The translations under genes and the position numbers were made by a program. DNA of 64,000 bases from Antedon bifida (taxonomy: Eukaryota; Echinodermata; Crinoidea; Comatulida; Antedonidae). The stretch is from contig OY727094.1 in the NCBI GenBank assembly GCA_963402885.1, forward strand, positions 30,010,501-30,074,500. The letters run 5' to 3'. Shown here one piece after another: positions 30,211-43,000 of this stretch; position 1 is the stretch's first letter, and each line of letters starts with the position of its first letter. The notes beneath the pieces were generated by a model. That model saw nothing but the letters and a program-made list of their open reading frames with translations. It was not told where the DNA came from and searched no databases.

Positions 30211-33200
30211 CCGATCATTCTGTACGTTCAGGAATGAATATGGGACTCGCCTTTAAAGTTTTTACCTTTTATTTTAATTACTTAGAATAGATAATATGCA
30301 TATTTCATAGATCAGCTTTTCTTATGAAATAAGCATTGGCTTGTGTTTTTTATGTTATTTAGAGTATTTATTCAGAATTGATTAACGATATTTACTTTGC
30401 TCAATTACACATTTTTCTGCGTTGCATCTAAATGTAGAAGTGATTAAAAATCGATGTGCGTCAATACGCAAACAGCGCCCTCTATCCGTATTGTAATTAT
30501 GATAATGCAATCGGCATAAGGTTCATCCTTATGCACATATGATATACATTTTAGCGAGCGAAGGCTAAAGTAGCTTAGGCCGTCGGAATCGAGTACATTA
30601 CTCACTGTGAATCCGGGGAAGCACAGTGCTTGTCGCACTTGGGGGTGGTGCTAAGCGTTACAGTCCCTCTGTATGTGGATTTAATGTAGGGACCTGGTGA
30701 TTCAGTATTTCCTTTTTTGTTGACGCGTCAATAATTTCAACTTGGAGGGAATCACAGATGACGACCATCTGAAATTGAAGTAGAATCCACCCTTTTCCTA
30801 CTACTAACTAGTACCGTACTATTACTAGTTCATTAGGTAACAGAGCTCTGTATGCGATAGTCGGCATGACCCGGGTTCGTCTAACTTCAGACGGTTTTGC
30901 TCTAAAAAATGTGTTTCTTATTAGAGCGCGGATTTTGTAACATTATTTTTGTGAATAATTTCATTCATTGGAGCAGGAATATTATTTCAGCTGACGTTCA
31001 CCGAATCTCAAACTTGGTATGTACTTTTTTACTTCTTTTGTCTCTTGTTGTGTACATTACTGTATACAGTTATCATTGGGTTCATCAATGCTATATATAT
31101 ACATTATATATATCTTTCAAATTATATTTACATAGACTGATAAAATACTGCATCGTGTTTTTGTATGTACATTTGTCTACCCACAGAATTCATTTTCGTA
31201 CCGTAAGTTCCTTGTAAAAAGAAACGATAAACAATAATTACACAAAAGAATTAACTATATTTTCTGACGGATTAAGTTTCTAATTAGACTTTTTTAATTA
31301 ACAAAAACTCATTAGACCGTTACCGAGTCTACCAATGTATTTTTCTAAAGTATGTTCGTTTTGAAAGTAGTATTGTGCGGGTAGTGAGGCCTTGTACTTG
31401 ATATAGCTAAACATACACAGTTGGTATTTTCCATTCAAATAGAGGCGAAGGTCAGTGTCTGTTTGTTACAGACTTAAAATGACAATATATCACATATTTA
31501 TAGCTGTAGCCAACCTCCCTTGACATCCAATGTGATTGTGTAAGTATATTGATAGTGTGCTGGACTATGGTATTTAAACAAATATTACGGTCTCGTAATT
31601 TATTTTTGAAAAATAGGTCTAAAATTGTTTCTGTTAATCATTACTGGATAGTGGTACTTTATTTCTAGTCCAAACAAGGAAAGCAATGTTGTGTGTAGTA
31701 GTAAAATAGGCCTAGCATTTATATTTACCCTCTCAATGTTCTGTTAATTCTATCTGGCTGAATTTGGCTAAAATAGGAACACAAATTTGAAATGACTACC
31801 CATATTCACGTTTTAAATTAAGTAGGACATCCAAAATAGTCGATCCGTTTTCCTCGCGTGGGTAGTGATAGTGTTTTTGTTGAGTGCATATTTGCACATA
31901 GCTAAATACAGTATTATTTGAGTACCCTCAAGTACATTATCAAGCCTAAAGACATAAAATAAATAAAAATCATATAGGCGCTAGGCCTATACTGCAGGCT
32001 AAACTATTGTTCTAGTCCACAGCATAAGTTTGCTAAATACCAGTAATTAGTGCCAAGTACATAATGATAGGCCTTTCTCTTTAAGGGACAAAGCTCGTTA
32101 GATCTGTGTAATATTTCGTAGTTGTGCTCTGCAGATTGAAGATAGTAAAGTTTAGTTACGATTGGAAATAGAAACTGCTCAAGTAATTTAAATGGCTCTA
32201 TTAATAAATAGGCTTATATAATATAAAGTATCTATATTTTGGTCGATCGTCTATGTGATCTTAATTAATTAAGTATGCCAGATGATTATATACCATGGGG
32301 CCTCCAAGTATATCATCGTTTATTGATTTTAAAATTCATTCATTCATCAAAATTGAAATATTCTGGAATGTATACATTATGTTGTAAATATTTAATAGAT
32401 AGATATAAATAATTGACAAGATCAGAACTGCTTATGTGATCATAGAGACTAGATCGGGTCTTAAATATTGTACAATTTACATTGATAAAATCGTAGAGTA
32501 AATATGAAATAAACCGTTTAAAAATGCTAAAACAGCTTGACGTGAACGCTAGCGTAACGGTAAACACCTAAAAAACTACAGGCACTCTCGGTCAGGGTCG
32601 GGTTAACCCGAGAACGCTTCAAGTTCACTTTAAGTATGTAAGCATGTGTCACCATGGCAACACACGACCCCCTAGTTATTATAAACTTTCCAAAGAGGAT
32701 TACCCATGGAAAGTTATTTTGGAAGGAATACACTATAAGACAATTAAACACGAATCGTAAACAAAGAATGCTAACTTTACTGGGTTAATCCTTATTGTTT
32801 ATAGATAAAGACTTAACGGTAGACCAGTAATAAGATAATTAGTAAGCTGCCTTGGGCTTATTTACTTTTATTCCGTAGGATAACTGAATTCCTATGTGGT
32901 TTTGGTAGGGCCAAATAACGTTTATGTTTTTGCTACGCATCACTGGCTCCCATTCACGGTTACTGGTTTCCTATCAGAAGCTCAACAGAGCTCAACTGAG
33001 TAAATCGCCTCCTTTTGTTAAAATGTCTGTTTTTCGTTGTTTTTTTGTTTTTGATGACAATTGAAATTCCAGTCGAAATACTCTCTTTTCTTTTATACGC
33101 AGTGACTTGGCGGATGACAATGGTCGTGGGAGAAGGCAGTCTGTATGGACAGAATACCAGTTGGCTTTTCCTGTCGTCATTCAGATATTGAAAGGAAGTG

Positions 33201-33308
33201 TTTCATAGCAAGTATATACTTGCAAGCCTTATGTAAAATTTACCAGTACGTTTAACGATTTAAGGAGGGAGGATATATATTCTATTCGGGCAGTCGGTTA
33301 ACCGAACC

Positions 33309-34016
33309 ATGGTCGACATGAGGCCAGGGCCCGAAGACACGAGTGAGCGCCGACTCAGCAGCACCTGGGAACATGTCCCGATACGGTCTTTCAAATCACG
33401 TGATGAATACCTCTTTGCCATGAAAGAGGATTTGGCCGAATGGCTGGATAATTTATATAGTATTGATATACAACCTGAAAATTTTGTCGAAAAACTGGAA
33501 ACTGGTATTGTACTTTGCCAGCATGCGAACAGCATTAAGAAACAAGCGGTAGCGTGGAAGGAAATACAAATCAAAAACACAAATGGAAATTCTGACTTGA
33601 TACAGATTCCATCCGAAGAGGTAAAATATCGTGGAAGTGCCCAACCTGGAACGTTCGTCGCTCGGGATAATATAAGTAACTTCATCTACTGGTGTAGGCA
33701 CTCGTTAGGCGTCCATGATGTTTTACTATTCGAAACAGACGATCTTGTTATGCGGAAAAATATTAGGAGTTTTATTTTATGTCTTTTGGAAGTGGCCCGA
33801 AAGGGTGCTAGATTTGGGATGTTAGTGCCAATGCTTATTCAATTGGAGCAGGAGATTGATAGAGAGATTGCGTCAGAAGTTAATGGTGAGTCTTCTGACG
33901 CGGCAGACGATGCTGATGTAGAGTCTGAACCAGAGCAAGAACCAAAACGACCAGAACCACCACAAAAACCACGGGTTGTGATGACCAAACAAGACCTCAT
34001 GTCACTCGATGAAATG
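33309..34016 (+). CDS. GAS2-like coding exon 1: N-terminus, CH domain, acidic linker
   Basis: 236 codons from the ATG at 33309 to GAAATG before donor gtatgt at 34017. The CH domain is read from [51 protein letters not shown] and [18 protein letters not shown] run rich in Asp and Glu follows, then a Pro-rich bridge. The frame stays open 87 bases past the splice site, but that extension is hydrophobic AT translation and is not counted. Confidence 0.92.
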
Positions 34017-37000
34017 GTATGTACACCGTCTTTGTTTATATTGCTTACGTTACTTTTATTATGTGTTATTATTTTGTTATTGCCACAGTCACGACAAAAT
34101 TGAGAGAAATCATTGTATTTTACCACAAAAACAAAAGATCATACATTATATCATCACTGCATGGTACATCAAAACATAAATAATACATAATATAAAACAG
34201 TTCACCCCCACTGATAGACCAATAAGAATTATTAAAACTACAGTATACAAATTTGTTTTACCACTAAAACAAATATTTATCACTGGTACTGTATAAATGA
34301 AAAATAAATAAATAACTTTATTGACAAACACTTTTGGATCAGTGGAAACACACTTATTAGTAGTGAATAAACACTATAAACCAAACAAATTAAAAATATA
34401 TATATATATATACCGTAATAAAACAAAGAAACAAAGAATATAAAGCAGGTTACCCGCTGATAGACAAATACGAATTTATTGACAATTTATATAGATAAAA
34501 GTTTATCCTATCTAGCTGAAAAAGAAACACAGTTAGCGATGACTCAATGAAAACAGAATGGGTAATAAATTAATATTTCAGTGACTAATGTTGAAATGTA
34601 CCAGCTAAAACAAAACTAATTCAATTCCCGATTATATAATTAATTTATTCGAACATTTCGTTTTCGTGACTTTAAATACATTTCTGTAATGTGTTGATTA
34701 TACGTCAGTAGTTGTTGTTTATTTAATGTACTGTATAATAAGTAGTTACACTTTATTATCCGCCATGTTTAATATGTGTTTAGTCATGCGTGTGAACGTG
34801 TTACGGATGTGACGAACTTGGTTCTACGTAACTGCTGTTTAGTTCCTATTACTGTAATATAATTTAATATTTGAGTGGAACCTTTAGTGTTTACGTAAGC
34901 AATTCATTTAAAAAATAAAACACTCGAATAATGTTTGTGTACGTTTAATTGTATTTTTAGTAGAAAACATTTGAATTTGAAAGAAGGAAATGTATTTTTG
35001 TTTAAATAGGCCTACACTCACTCTGTGCAACCACCGGTCAATTACACTTTGTCGCCGTTTTCAGACCCTAAACGTCATTTTCATAGAATAATCCAATGCC
35101 GCATAACAGAACTTGCGCATAACGTCGCTTATGGCACATTTTACTAATAATCATATTAATTACGTAATAAATGCTACAGTATAATACGCCTATGGAACGG
35201 AAAGGGCGCACAAAAACATCCGTATTCAGCAATTACTGTTTTGTGGTAGGAAATACGCACGAATTATTTTAAAGTTCAACGCCCATTTTATTCATGTACA
35301 GAGAAATGTATGTGTAGGAATTGATGATTCGGCGAGAATACTAGGTAAATACTGTTAATTTACTCGTATGTGAAGAAGACGTGCCGGTACAATTTTGAGG
35401 TTGTAAACGCACGTCTGTGAACTCGGTACCTTTTCGTGACCGTGTACATGGAAGTTTCCAGGCGATAAATGGGGATCTGAAAAAACTGTGAGTGTCCCAG
35501 GTGTTAGGTCGACAATAAAAAACAAATAAACAAGACAACTATTATTTGTCGTATAAAGCAAGGTACCGTTTCGTCTCCACCTGGATAGGATCAACAACAA
35601 TTACTGTCATTCACACCTAACAGATCTAATTAAACTCTCGTTCTGACCATTGTGATCGAGTAATCTTTTGTTTACGGAAAGTGTACTGGACATAATGCTT
35701 CCACACCATGTTTTTTAAATTTTATTTAGGCATACTGTCCCATTCAAACTGCATCCCATTCCTGATCCCATCTCGTGACCCCCTTCTGAGTATTAACTTG
35801 ACAAATACCTGACGCTCATTAGCGCAATCAATCTTATTTCTTTGTTGTTATCTCCGATTCTGCAGGCCGTGTATCGAAGAGCTATTATACATCAATTACC
35901 GTGGCGAGCGCGGTACTTTGGGTAACGGTAATAAATCACCCTTGGTCGTCTGCTCGTGACCCCTCTACCTCCCACTGTAGCCGTAGTTCATTATATAACC
36001 CACTTTGTATGATATATTTATATGGATCATCATGGATAAATATATCATGTTTTCCCGCTATTCTAGAACTTAATTTGTCAGCACAAATACTATACGCAAC
36101 CAATACCAACAAGTACTGGTGGGATATAAATGACGTCATGACCTTCTACAATCTGATGCGGCATAACGCCAGCAATCATACAAGCGTTTAATATCAAAAC
36201 TGTCCTCACTCCTCCCCGGGGCAACGCGCCATTCCCCCACAAATCGCCGGAGCCTACAGCAACGATTAGCAGCACCCATTTCTGCTAATCTTTCTCATTT
36301 TCTGCACGTCATCATCTACCTCACAAACACCTAGTACGGAAATTGTGACGAGTTCAGAGAATCGTATCTGTGTGAGCATTGCCATATTTTCTGTCACAAA
36401 TCAATGCAATGTCATGAGTATTGATATTGGTTGGCAAATAACCATCGTGAAACGTTCTTACAGATAAAAATTAATTGCTTGCTTGGCACATACTATATTT
36501 TACAGTAAACATTTTGTTTAGTGCAAATGGATACTGGTAGGTGTACAGTATATGTTCTCCAGTTCACGAGCGGAAAAATATTCGAAATAAATCCACTAAA
36601 TCTAAAAATAAGACCATTTTTAAAAGATCATACGTAAAATATGAGGATTCTGTGATCGATCGTCAGGTGGTGGGAAGTAGATGATTCACAATCTTAATAG
36701 ACATTTGTCAAATATAGTCTGCTTTATCGAATATAGTCTGCTGTCATCTCCACTTTCGCTTACGGCTGGAAAATTACTAATTATATATGAGTGACGGTGA
36801 TTGTTTTAGTCACAGTTACCGTCATCTCTAGAATGGCTATTAATATCTGGTTTTAAAATAGCAATATACTATTTACTTAATTAAGTAGCCTTATTAATTA
36901 GTACTGTAAATCTCGGCAAGGATTTCAAGAAGAATTATTATTTTCTTAACGAACGAAATTTTCCTATTATAAAATTGAATAGAACTAATTACTGTAGTAT

Positions 37001-40000
37001 CGTTGTGTTAAAATTATTGTAATCATTATGATATGATATGATTATGATATGATTTTAGAAACTGAAACAACAAAATGCATTGTACTGAATTTTTGTTATT
37101 CTGTAGTGTAAACCAATGTCAGACGTGCACATTGCCATCATTTGTCGTCGGTTCGCATTTTTACTTACAATTTGTCGAAAGATGTGTACTACTTTATCGG
37201 TATTTTGAAAAATTTCTGTTTCTTGAAAATGCAATGTTAACGCAGTCTAAAGCTCTGTCTACACTATCAAACTGGTTTGACAAAAAATGTAATGTGCCCA
37301 TATATGGACACTAAACTATAAGAACCGATTGCGCAGTAGGCCTTGTTTAATGAATGAATTGACACTTTGAATGGAATATTCCATTCACCGATGCCACACT
37401 AGTACAGTTTAATAGTATTATTGCTTTGTGTTTCCTAGAATTTACTTCGCTATGACCTTTCGTTGAATCATAACTAATACAAAAATGTTATTTTATAAGA
37501 TCATCCAAAAATAGCGAGTAAAATTTCGAATTGTTATGGACGAGAGTGGCGACTCTCTTTATTTGCCGATGAAATGAAGCACTGTAATGATGCCTACTGG
37601 AGAGGGGGCTGAATTGTACTTCCTATGTTCCTATCAGGGAGTTGTAAAATAACAACTCCCTGTTCCTATCATCTTAATTATATGTCAACAATTTAATATA
37701 GACCTACAATCTTTGAAAATGTCCTAAGTGTACATCATGGTATAAACTTAGATCTCAAGTAGGCCTACACCAGAAACTAATTTTATACCTCCATGGTCAA
37801 CTGATGTATTCGTCAATGGCGACCATGTGTCTTTAGAAGAAGACGGCTACAAGATCAGTAACATAAGTGAACCATTCCAGTGTTGTTTTTGTTTCCATAC
37901 CTATCGTGTTTAGGCCTACATTTTGTATTGCTGCATGTGTGTTATGTAAGCTTGTCCTCCATATTGTAGAACTTCATGTTAGTTCATTAGGCGCACTATT
38001 TAATTACTTGTATGTTCAATAGGTTTAATTAGTTTCGAAATATAATTTACATACAGAATAGGTTTATATTGCTTGGCCTTGGAGATAACTAAACATAATC
38101 CCTTGGTCTTTGTCACAAATAATTAATTCATATCGGATCGTGTCACTTCCTGTAATTCTCGTGTTTTACCAAAAGCCAAGATCACACTTTAAAATTCAAC
38201 TGTCCTCTCTTTCGTATTTGAAATTGAAACTTAAAGTAATTATGTAAGAAAATTTCATTGACATGTATATATTGTTGTGTGTCCATGCATATGGTCTATA
38301 GCAAACATTACATAGTTATTTTCTAATCCAGATCCCGATGGGGACCGCGGTTCATGTTTTTGCCACAGAAATGTAATAAGTCGAGCGTATTAACGTAGGC
38401 CTACTACTAATACATACTGTTTAGGCCTACGTGTCCCCGCGCATACGGACACATGGCAATCATAGATATTTTATGATCGGGGAATGATAATATTCTGCTT
38501 TCTACCGAATTGGACACAGATATCAACATGAGTATTCTGCTTCCATTTATTAGCCTACATTTAGATCAGTGGTACGTTATTCTCGTGAGATTCCTTTTTG
38601 GTGTACTTTCACAATAAGTACAAAGTAGGCCCCTAATATTAATGTACCGACGTATTCAAAGGTTACAGTGTTTCTCTATTGGAAAGGGTTTTGTCGTATT
38701 CTTCACTTCACAGTCACACTCGATCAGTTATTCTACAAATGAAAGATTTCATCTATTTTTCATTACATTTCATCCTGTCGAGTCGTAAATATTCATTAGC
38801 TTTTATTCTGTTTTTCTGTTGCAATATCGCTAGGCTGATATTTCCTGAAACACAATGTGAACACGTCTTATCTTAATTCGAACCAATTAAGCATCGGAAT
38901 TTGATTGTAAACTGTTTTTGTAAGAATTCAATAACATTTATTTCAAAATATTATAAATAATTACAACAGTTTTTGAAGAACTGCAGCCGATTTTAGCAGT
39001 CTGGGTTCCAGTTGGAGTTTTGACTTAATATATTAGTAAAAAGATAAATATTTTGGCACATATGGCGTTCCATACGTATACTACTACCTGTATTTTCAGA
39101 CAAAAATCGAAACGTCTACTGGTGGACTAACATAATAAAAGACAATAAATAAAGACTTTGGGCAATCTACCGATTTCAGGTGCTGTATCTTTGTCCAGTA
39201 TCAGTCAAACTCTATAGTACCGTATTAGGCCTAAGTCTAGTGACACTGTATCCGGCACACACAGTGGACAAGTATATGCTATTTTATAATTTGAAGATAC
39301 ATTACAGAGATCAATGGTCAATCTTGGCTTAGACATGGCTAGTCTTATATTTTGTCCATTTTAGATGGTCTATGATCAGCATCAGTATTGTTTATAATAC
39401 GAGGTATCATAAATATCTCATGGTATAAATTATAGATATTGGATACTACAATACAGTTTCATTCATTGGAATACGAACTATCGTGATGTATTTAAACTGA
39501 CCGTCTAGACTCTTGTCTCCAGTCATCACAAAATCGATACAATTTAATTCGATGATTCTAAATTGGTCACTTGTGATTGGTTGATGTCTGACGAACATTG
39601 CTACAGAGGCTAGGCCTGCTCATACCTGAAATGCAGTCGTTATGTTTTAGGGAGCAGACGACCACACCTTTCCGTTATAAGAATGTGACAGGAAATACAT
39701 AATGTCGATAAAGTAGGCCTATAGGTGATCTGTGTATCCGTACCTCAGGCTCATTCCTAGACATCAAAATATTAATGAATAGGCCTAGCCTTCTTTCTAT
39801 GATTGGTTAATTATAAAATATGCTATTTATTTATATAAAATATACTTTTAGTTTAACCCACCAACCTCCCCCCCCCCCCCCCCTCCACTTTATATCATCG
39901 TATAAAAACTGATAAAAATCTCCAGATCTAAGGTGCCCAACTTAGGTATATTGATTGGTTTTAAAATTCCTCATTTTAGAAATAGTCGTGCTTGATGATA

Positions 40001-43000
40001 AATAATAACTTATTGATAGTCTAGTGAGGCCGTGGGTGGCGTCATGGATTAAGTTTTAACAATATACGATATCGCAAACATTATTCTAGCTTGGCGCATT
40101 GTAATCAATTATTTAGTGGTTTTTGCCTAAATGTTTGCATAGTAAATAACTAAACAAACCATTGACCTTCTCAGTATGAGTAAAATATTAATATTTAAAT
40201 CTGAAAACATTAACATTGGTTTTGTTGTAACGTATTGGCTGTAAGCATTTTTAGAAATCGTTGGCAGATATCGCTATAGTAGCGCTGCCCAAAGATATTA
40301 AAACATAGTCCATATGTTCCCAGAAATCCTTAGGCATATTCTAGGCTAGGCCTGTAGCGTTGGTTTGTTTATTCCAACAGAATGAAAGTCGCGGTCAGGA
40401 CACTGGCCTAGTTTGTTATGATAAAATCAATTAATTAGGTTTAAAGAAAATCTTTATTTCGGTGTCAAGTTACAATATGAGTAATGTTCTTTGATTGTTC
40501 TGTTTCAAATGTCTTGTGAGCGTAATTGATGTGTTTTGAAAATGTTAAACTTGGTCCTATTTAAATGGTTCCATGCAATATGCATTGTGAAGTCCTTATT
40601 CAGAGAACATCATCCCTATCAGGCAGCTGGTTCAACCCTAAGAGTGGGGGGTGGGGGGCGGAGGAGATGGGGGAGAGTTCCCGTGAAACGAGGACCGATT
40701 TACATTACGGCCAACCTTTATTCTTTGGACACCCTAAATAAGGGGACAATTGGGTCCCGAAGATTTGTAATTAACCTGCGACGTAGGTATGAACTCGAAT
40801 TACAACCTTGCAATTGTTTGTTTATGAGAAAACATGCGTTAGGTAGAATATAACGATTTCTGTTTTATAAATTTGCGAGTCTTGCTTCCGAACTCGGTCG
40901 ATTGTTGAAATACAAATCTTAATCACCCAGCAGTTTCGTTATTTGCTTTTTGTGAGGTATCGTTCTCGTATCTGTAGCCCGCGGTTGTACGTGACGTTTG
41001 ACATCCAACGGTGTACTACCTGTAGGGAAGTCTGTGTCTAATCGACAAGAAAATGTGTGTTTAGCTGCTGTTCCAAAATGACTATGCTCAGTTTGAGTAA
41101 TTCTATAACGAAAAGAAGATTAGTTAATGGTGGTGTTTAGGGGAGATAGGGAGTTTTAAATGGGGGCCTAACATTTGTAAGGTTATCGTAAGTGCTGACC
41201 AAACCCCCCCCCCCCCCACCCTAAATCCTCATATAGTGTTATAACACGTGATTGGCGCATACGGTATTCTATCAAATTTGCTATCCAGTTTTGTTTTTTC
41301 ACTCTTCTTCTTTTTGAATGCTTATTTATGGCACGCCAGGACGGACATACTTTGTTCATGTTAGGCCTGTGTACCCATCCATGGAAACATATTGTCGTAT
41401 TTTGTAGGCCTATATTATGTACCGGGCGACGAGACTCTCTTTCTCCTTTTTTTTCTAAATTGACGTCATACTGTGTGTGTGTGATGTATTGGTACACAAT
41501 TTTTAATTAAGAATCACGGATGATCGTGCGATGACGAATCATTTGTTGGCATTCCTCTCAACATCCAAACATTTCTGTCGGAAACCTGTTAGAATATCAA
41601 CGTCATTTGTCTACCTTTATGGCAATTACGACATGATTCTAGGTATACGCCGTTTAATTAATGTGATAACATTGCAGTTTACTAACGACAGTCTTAACAT
41701 TTTACCCAGTGACATTGTCTGTATACTACATTAATGATTTTAAATAGAGGAATGTCACTGAATGGTTCGCGTAACGGCTATGAGCGCTCACTGGCTAAAC
41801 CCAGGGGCCCCTGAGCTTACATGGCCCCTGAGCAGTGCCCAGAGGAAGAAATATTGAAAAATTGAAATATGTTGAAAAAGCTTAAAACGCCCGGCCTCCA
41901 GCGTTGGAGGGCCACTTAGGGTTCCTAAACCAGGGACCTCTGCGTTACGCCACTGATGGTTTGTTACCCTCAGCGTGAATGATTGGTGGGGGTAAGATAG
42001 TTTTCATTTTACGCTGACTCCTTGTGTTGTGTTGTCTTGTTTTTCGTTACAATTGTGAAGGTAATGACCACCTCTTTCCTTACAGAGACTACATAAATGT
42101 CTACATACGTCACTGCGTGAGCATGCATGTCACTATATCACTGTTTCATAATTTTAAAATCAGTTTTATGTCGTCTGTTCATGGTATCAATTCCCATGAT
42201 AAATCATATCTCAATAACAGGTACTGCTTATTATTTATAGCTGCCTCACCTAGTTTCATATCTCGGTTACTCGATTTCGTGTGAATTTAGTGGCCATTGC
42301 GTGTGAGCACCCCTTTTACCATGGGATTGTGTAAAGGCCAAAAAAGGAAAGCATGGTGCCTAGATTTAGAATATTGAAAGACCAAAAGATGAAAAGGAAT
42401 TCAGGTTTTCCATTAGTGCTATGGGACATAAAGTATATGGATTAAAATAGTGTTACCAGTGGCATGGCGGTATTATATTGGATTTATTTTTGGACGGCAC
42501 TGTTGAAACAAATTAGTTATTTTTGGTACATGTGTGTGTAATTAACTGTCTTGTTGTTTTTTGAATGGTCTATTGTCGGTGGATTTACACCGTTTCAAAT
42601 GTTTTTATACACGACAACCGGTACCAGTCTACGTTTATTGTTAGGAGTCTCCGTTTTGTTACGTTTGGTCTCACTTTTTGTACCATTTGGTCTCCGTTTT
42701 CGTACGTTGGGTCCCCGTTTTAGTTAGGTCTACATTTCGTCAACATTTCCTAAATCATACCCTATTTACAGTACAGTACTGCTGTCTTATCTTTATCTTA
42801 ACTACTAATGCCTGTATAAGGATTTATCATTATCAAGACCCTCGGTTACAATAGGACATTTTACTACACTCATTTTTACTTAGATATGAATATGAACTAT
42901 TATCCGTTTTTATATAAATCGTATTACCATATGGCTGATCGATTAACGGTATGATAATTGTTCAAGAACTATCGTCAAGTTGTGAACACGTTAGAATTGC

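Larger units (their letters stand above)
23603..33308. other. Intergenic region between GCN1 and the GAS2-like gene
   Basis: About 9.7 kb without a supportable gene. It contains the GCN1 3' end, a dispersed repeat (23930-24065), a LINE fossil (25888-26160), a short hairpin (25602-25643), a 58-bp minisatellite (27811-28493) and two long inverted-repeat MITEs (28999-29213, 30036-30210). The change from CpG-poor to CpG-rich DNA falls near its start. The promoter and any 5' UTR exon of the GAS2-like gene should lie here but cannot be placed by eye. Confidence 0.6.

Noticed and set aside
34017-34103. Read-through extension of GAS2-like exon 1 to a stop at 34103
   Set aside because: The donor gtatgt and the phase match with the GAR exon favour splicing; the extension is a hydrophobic AT translation. 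A retained-intron form cannot be excluded.
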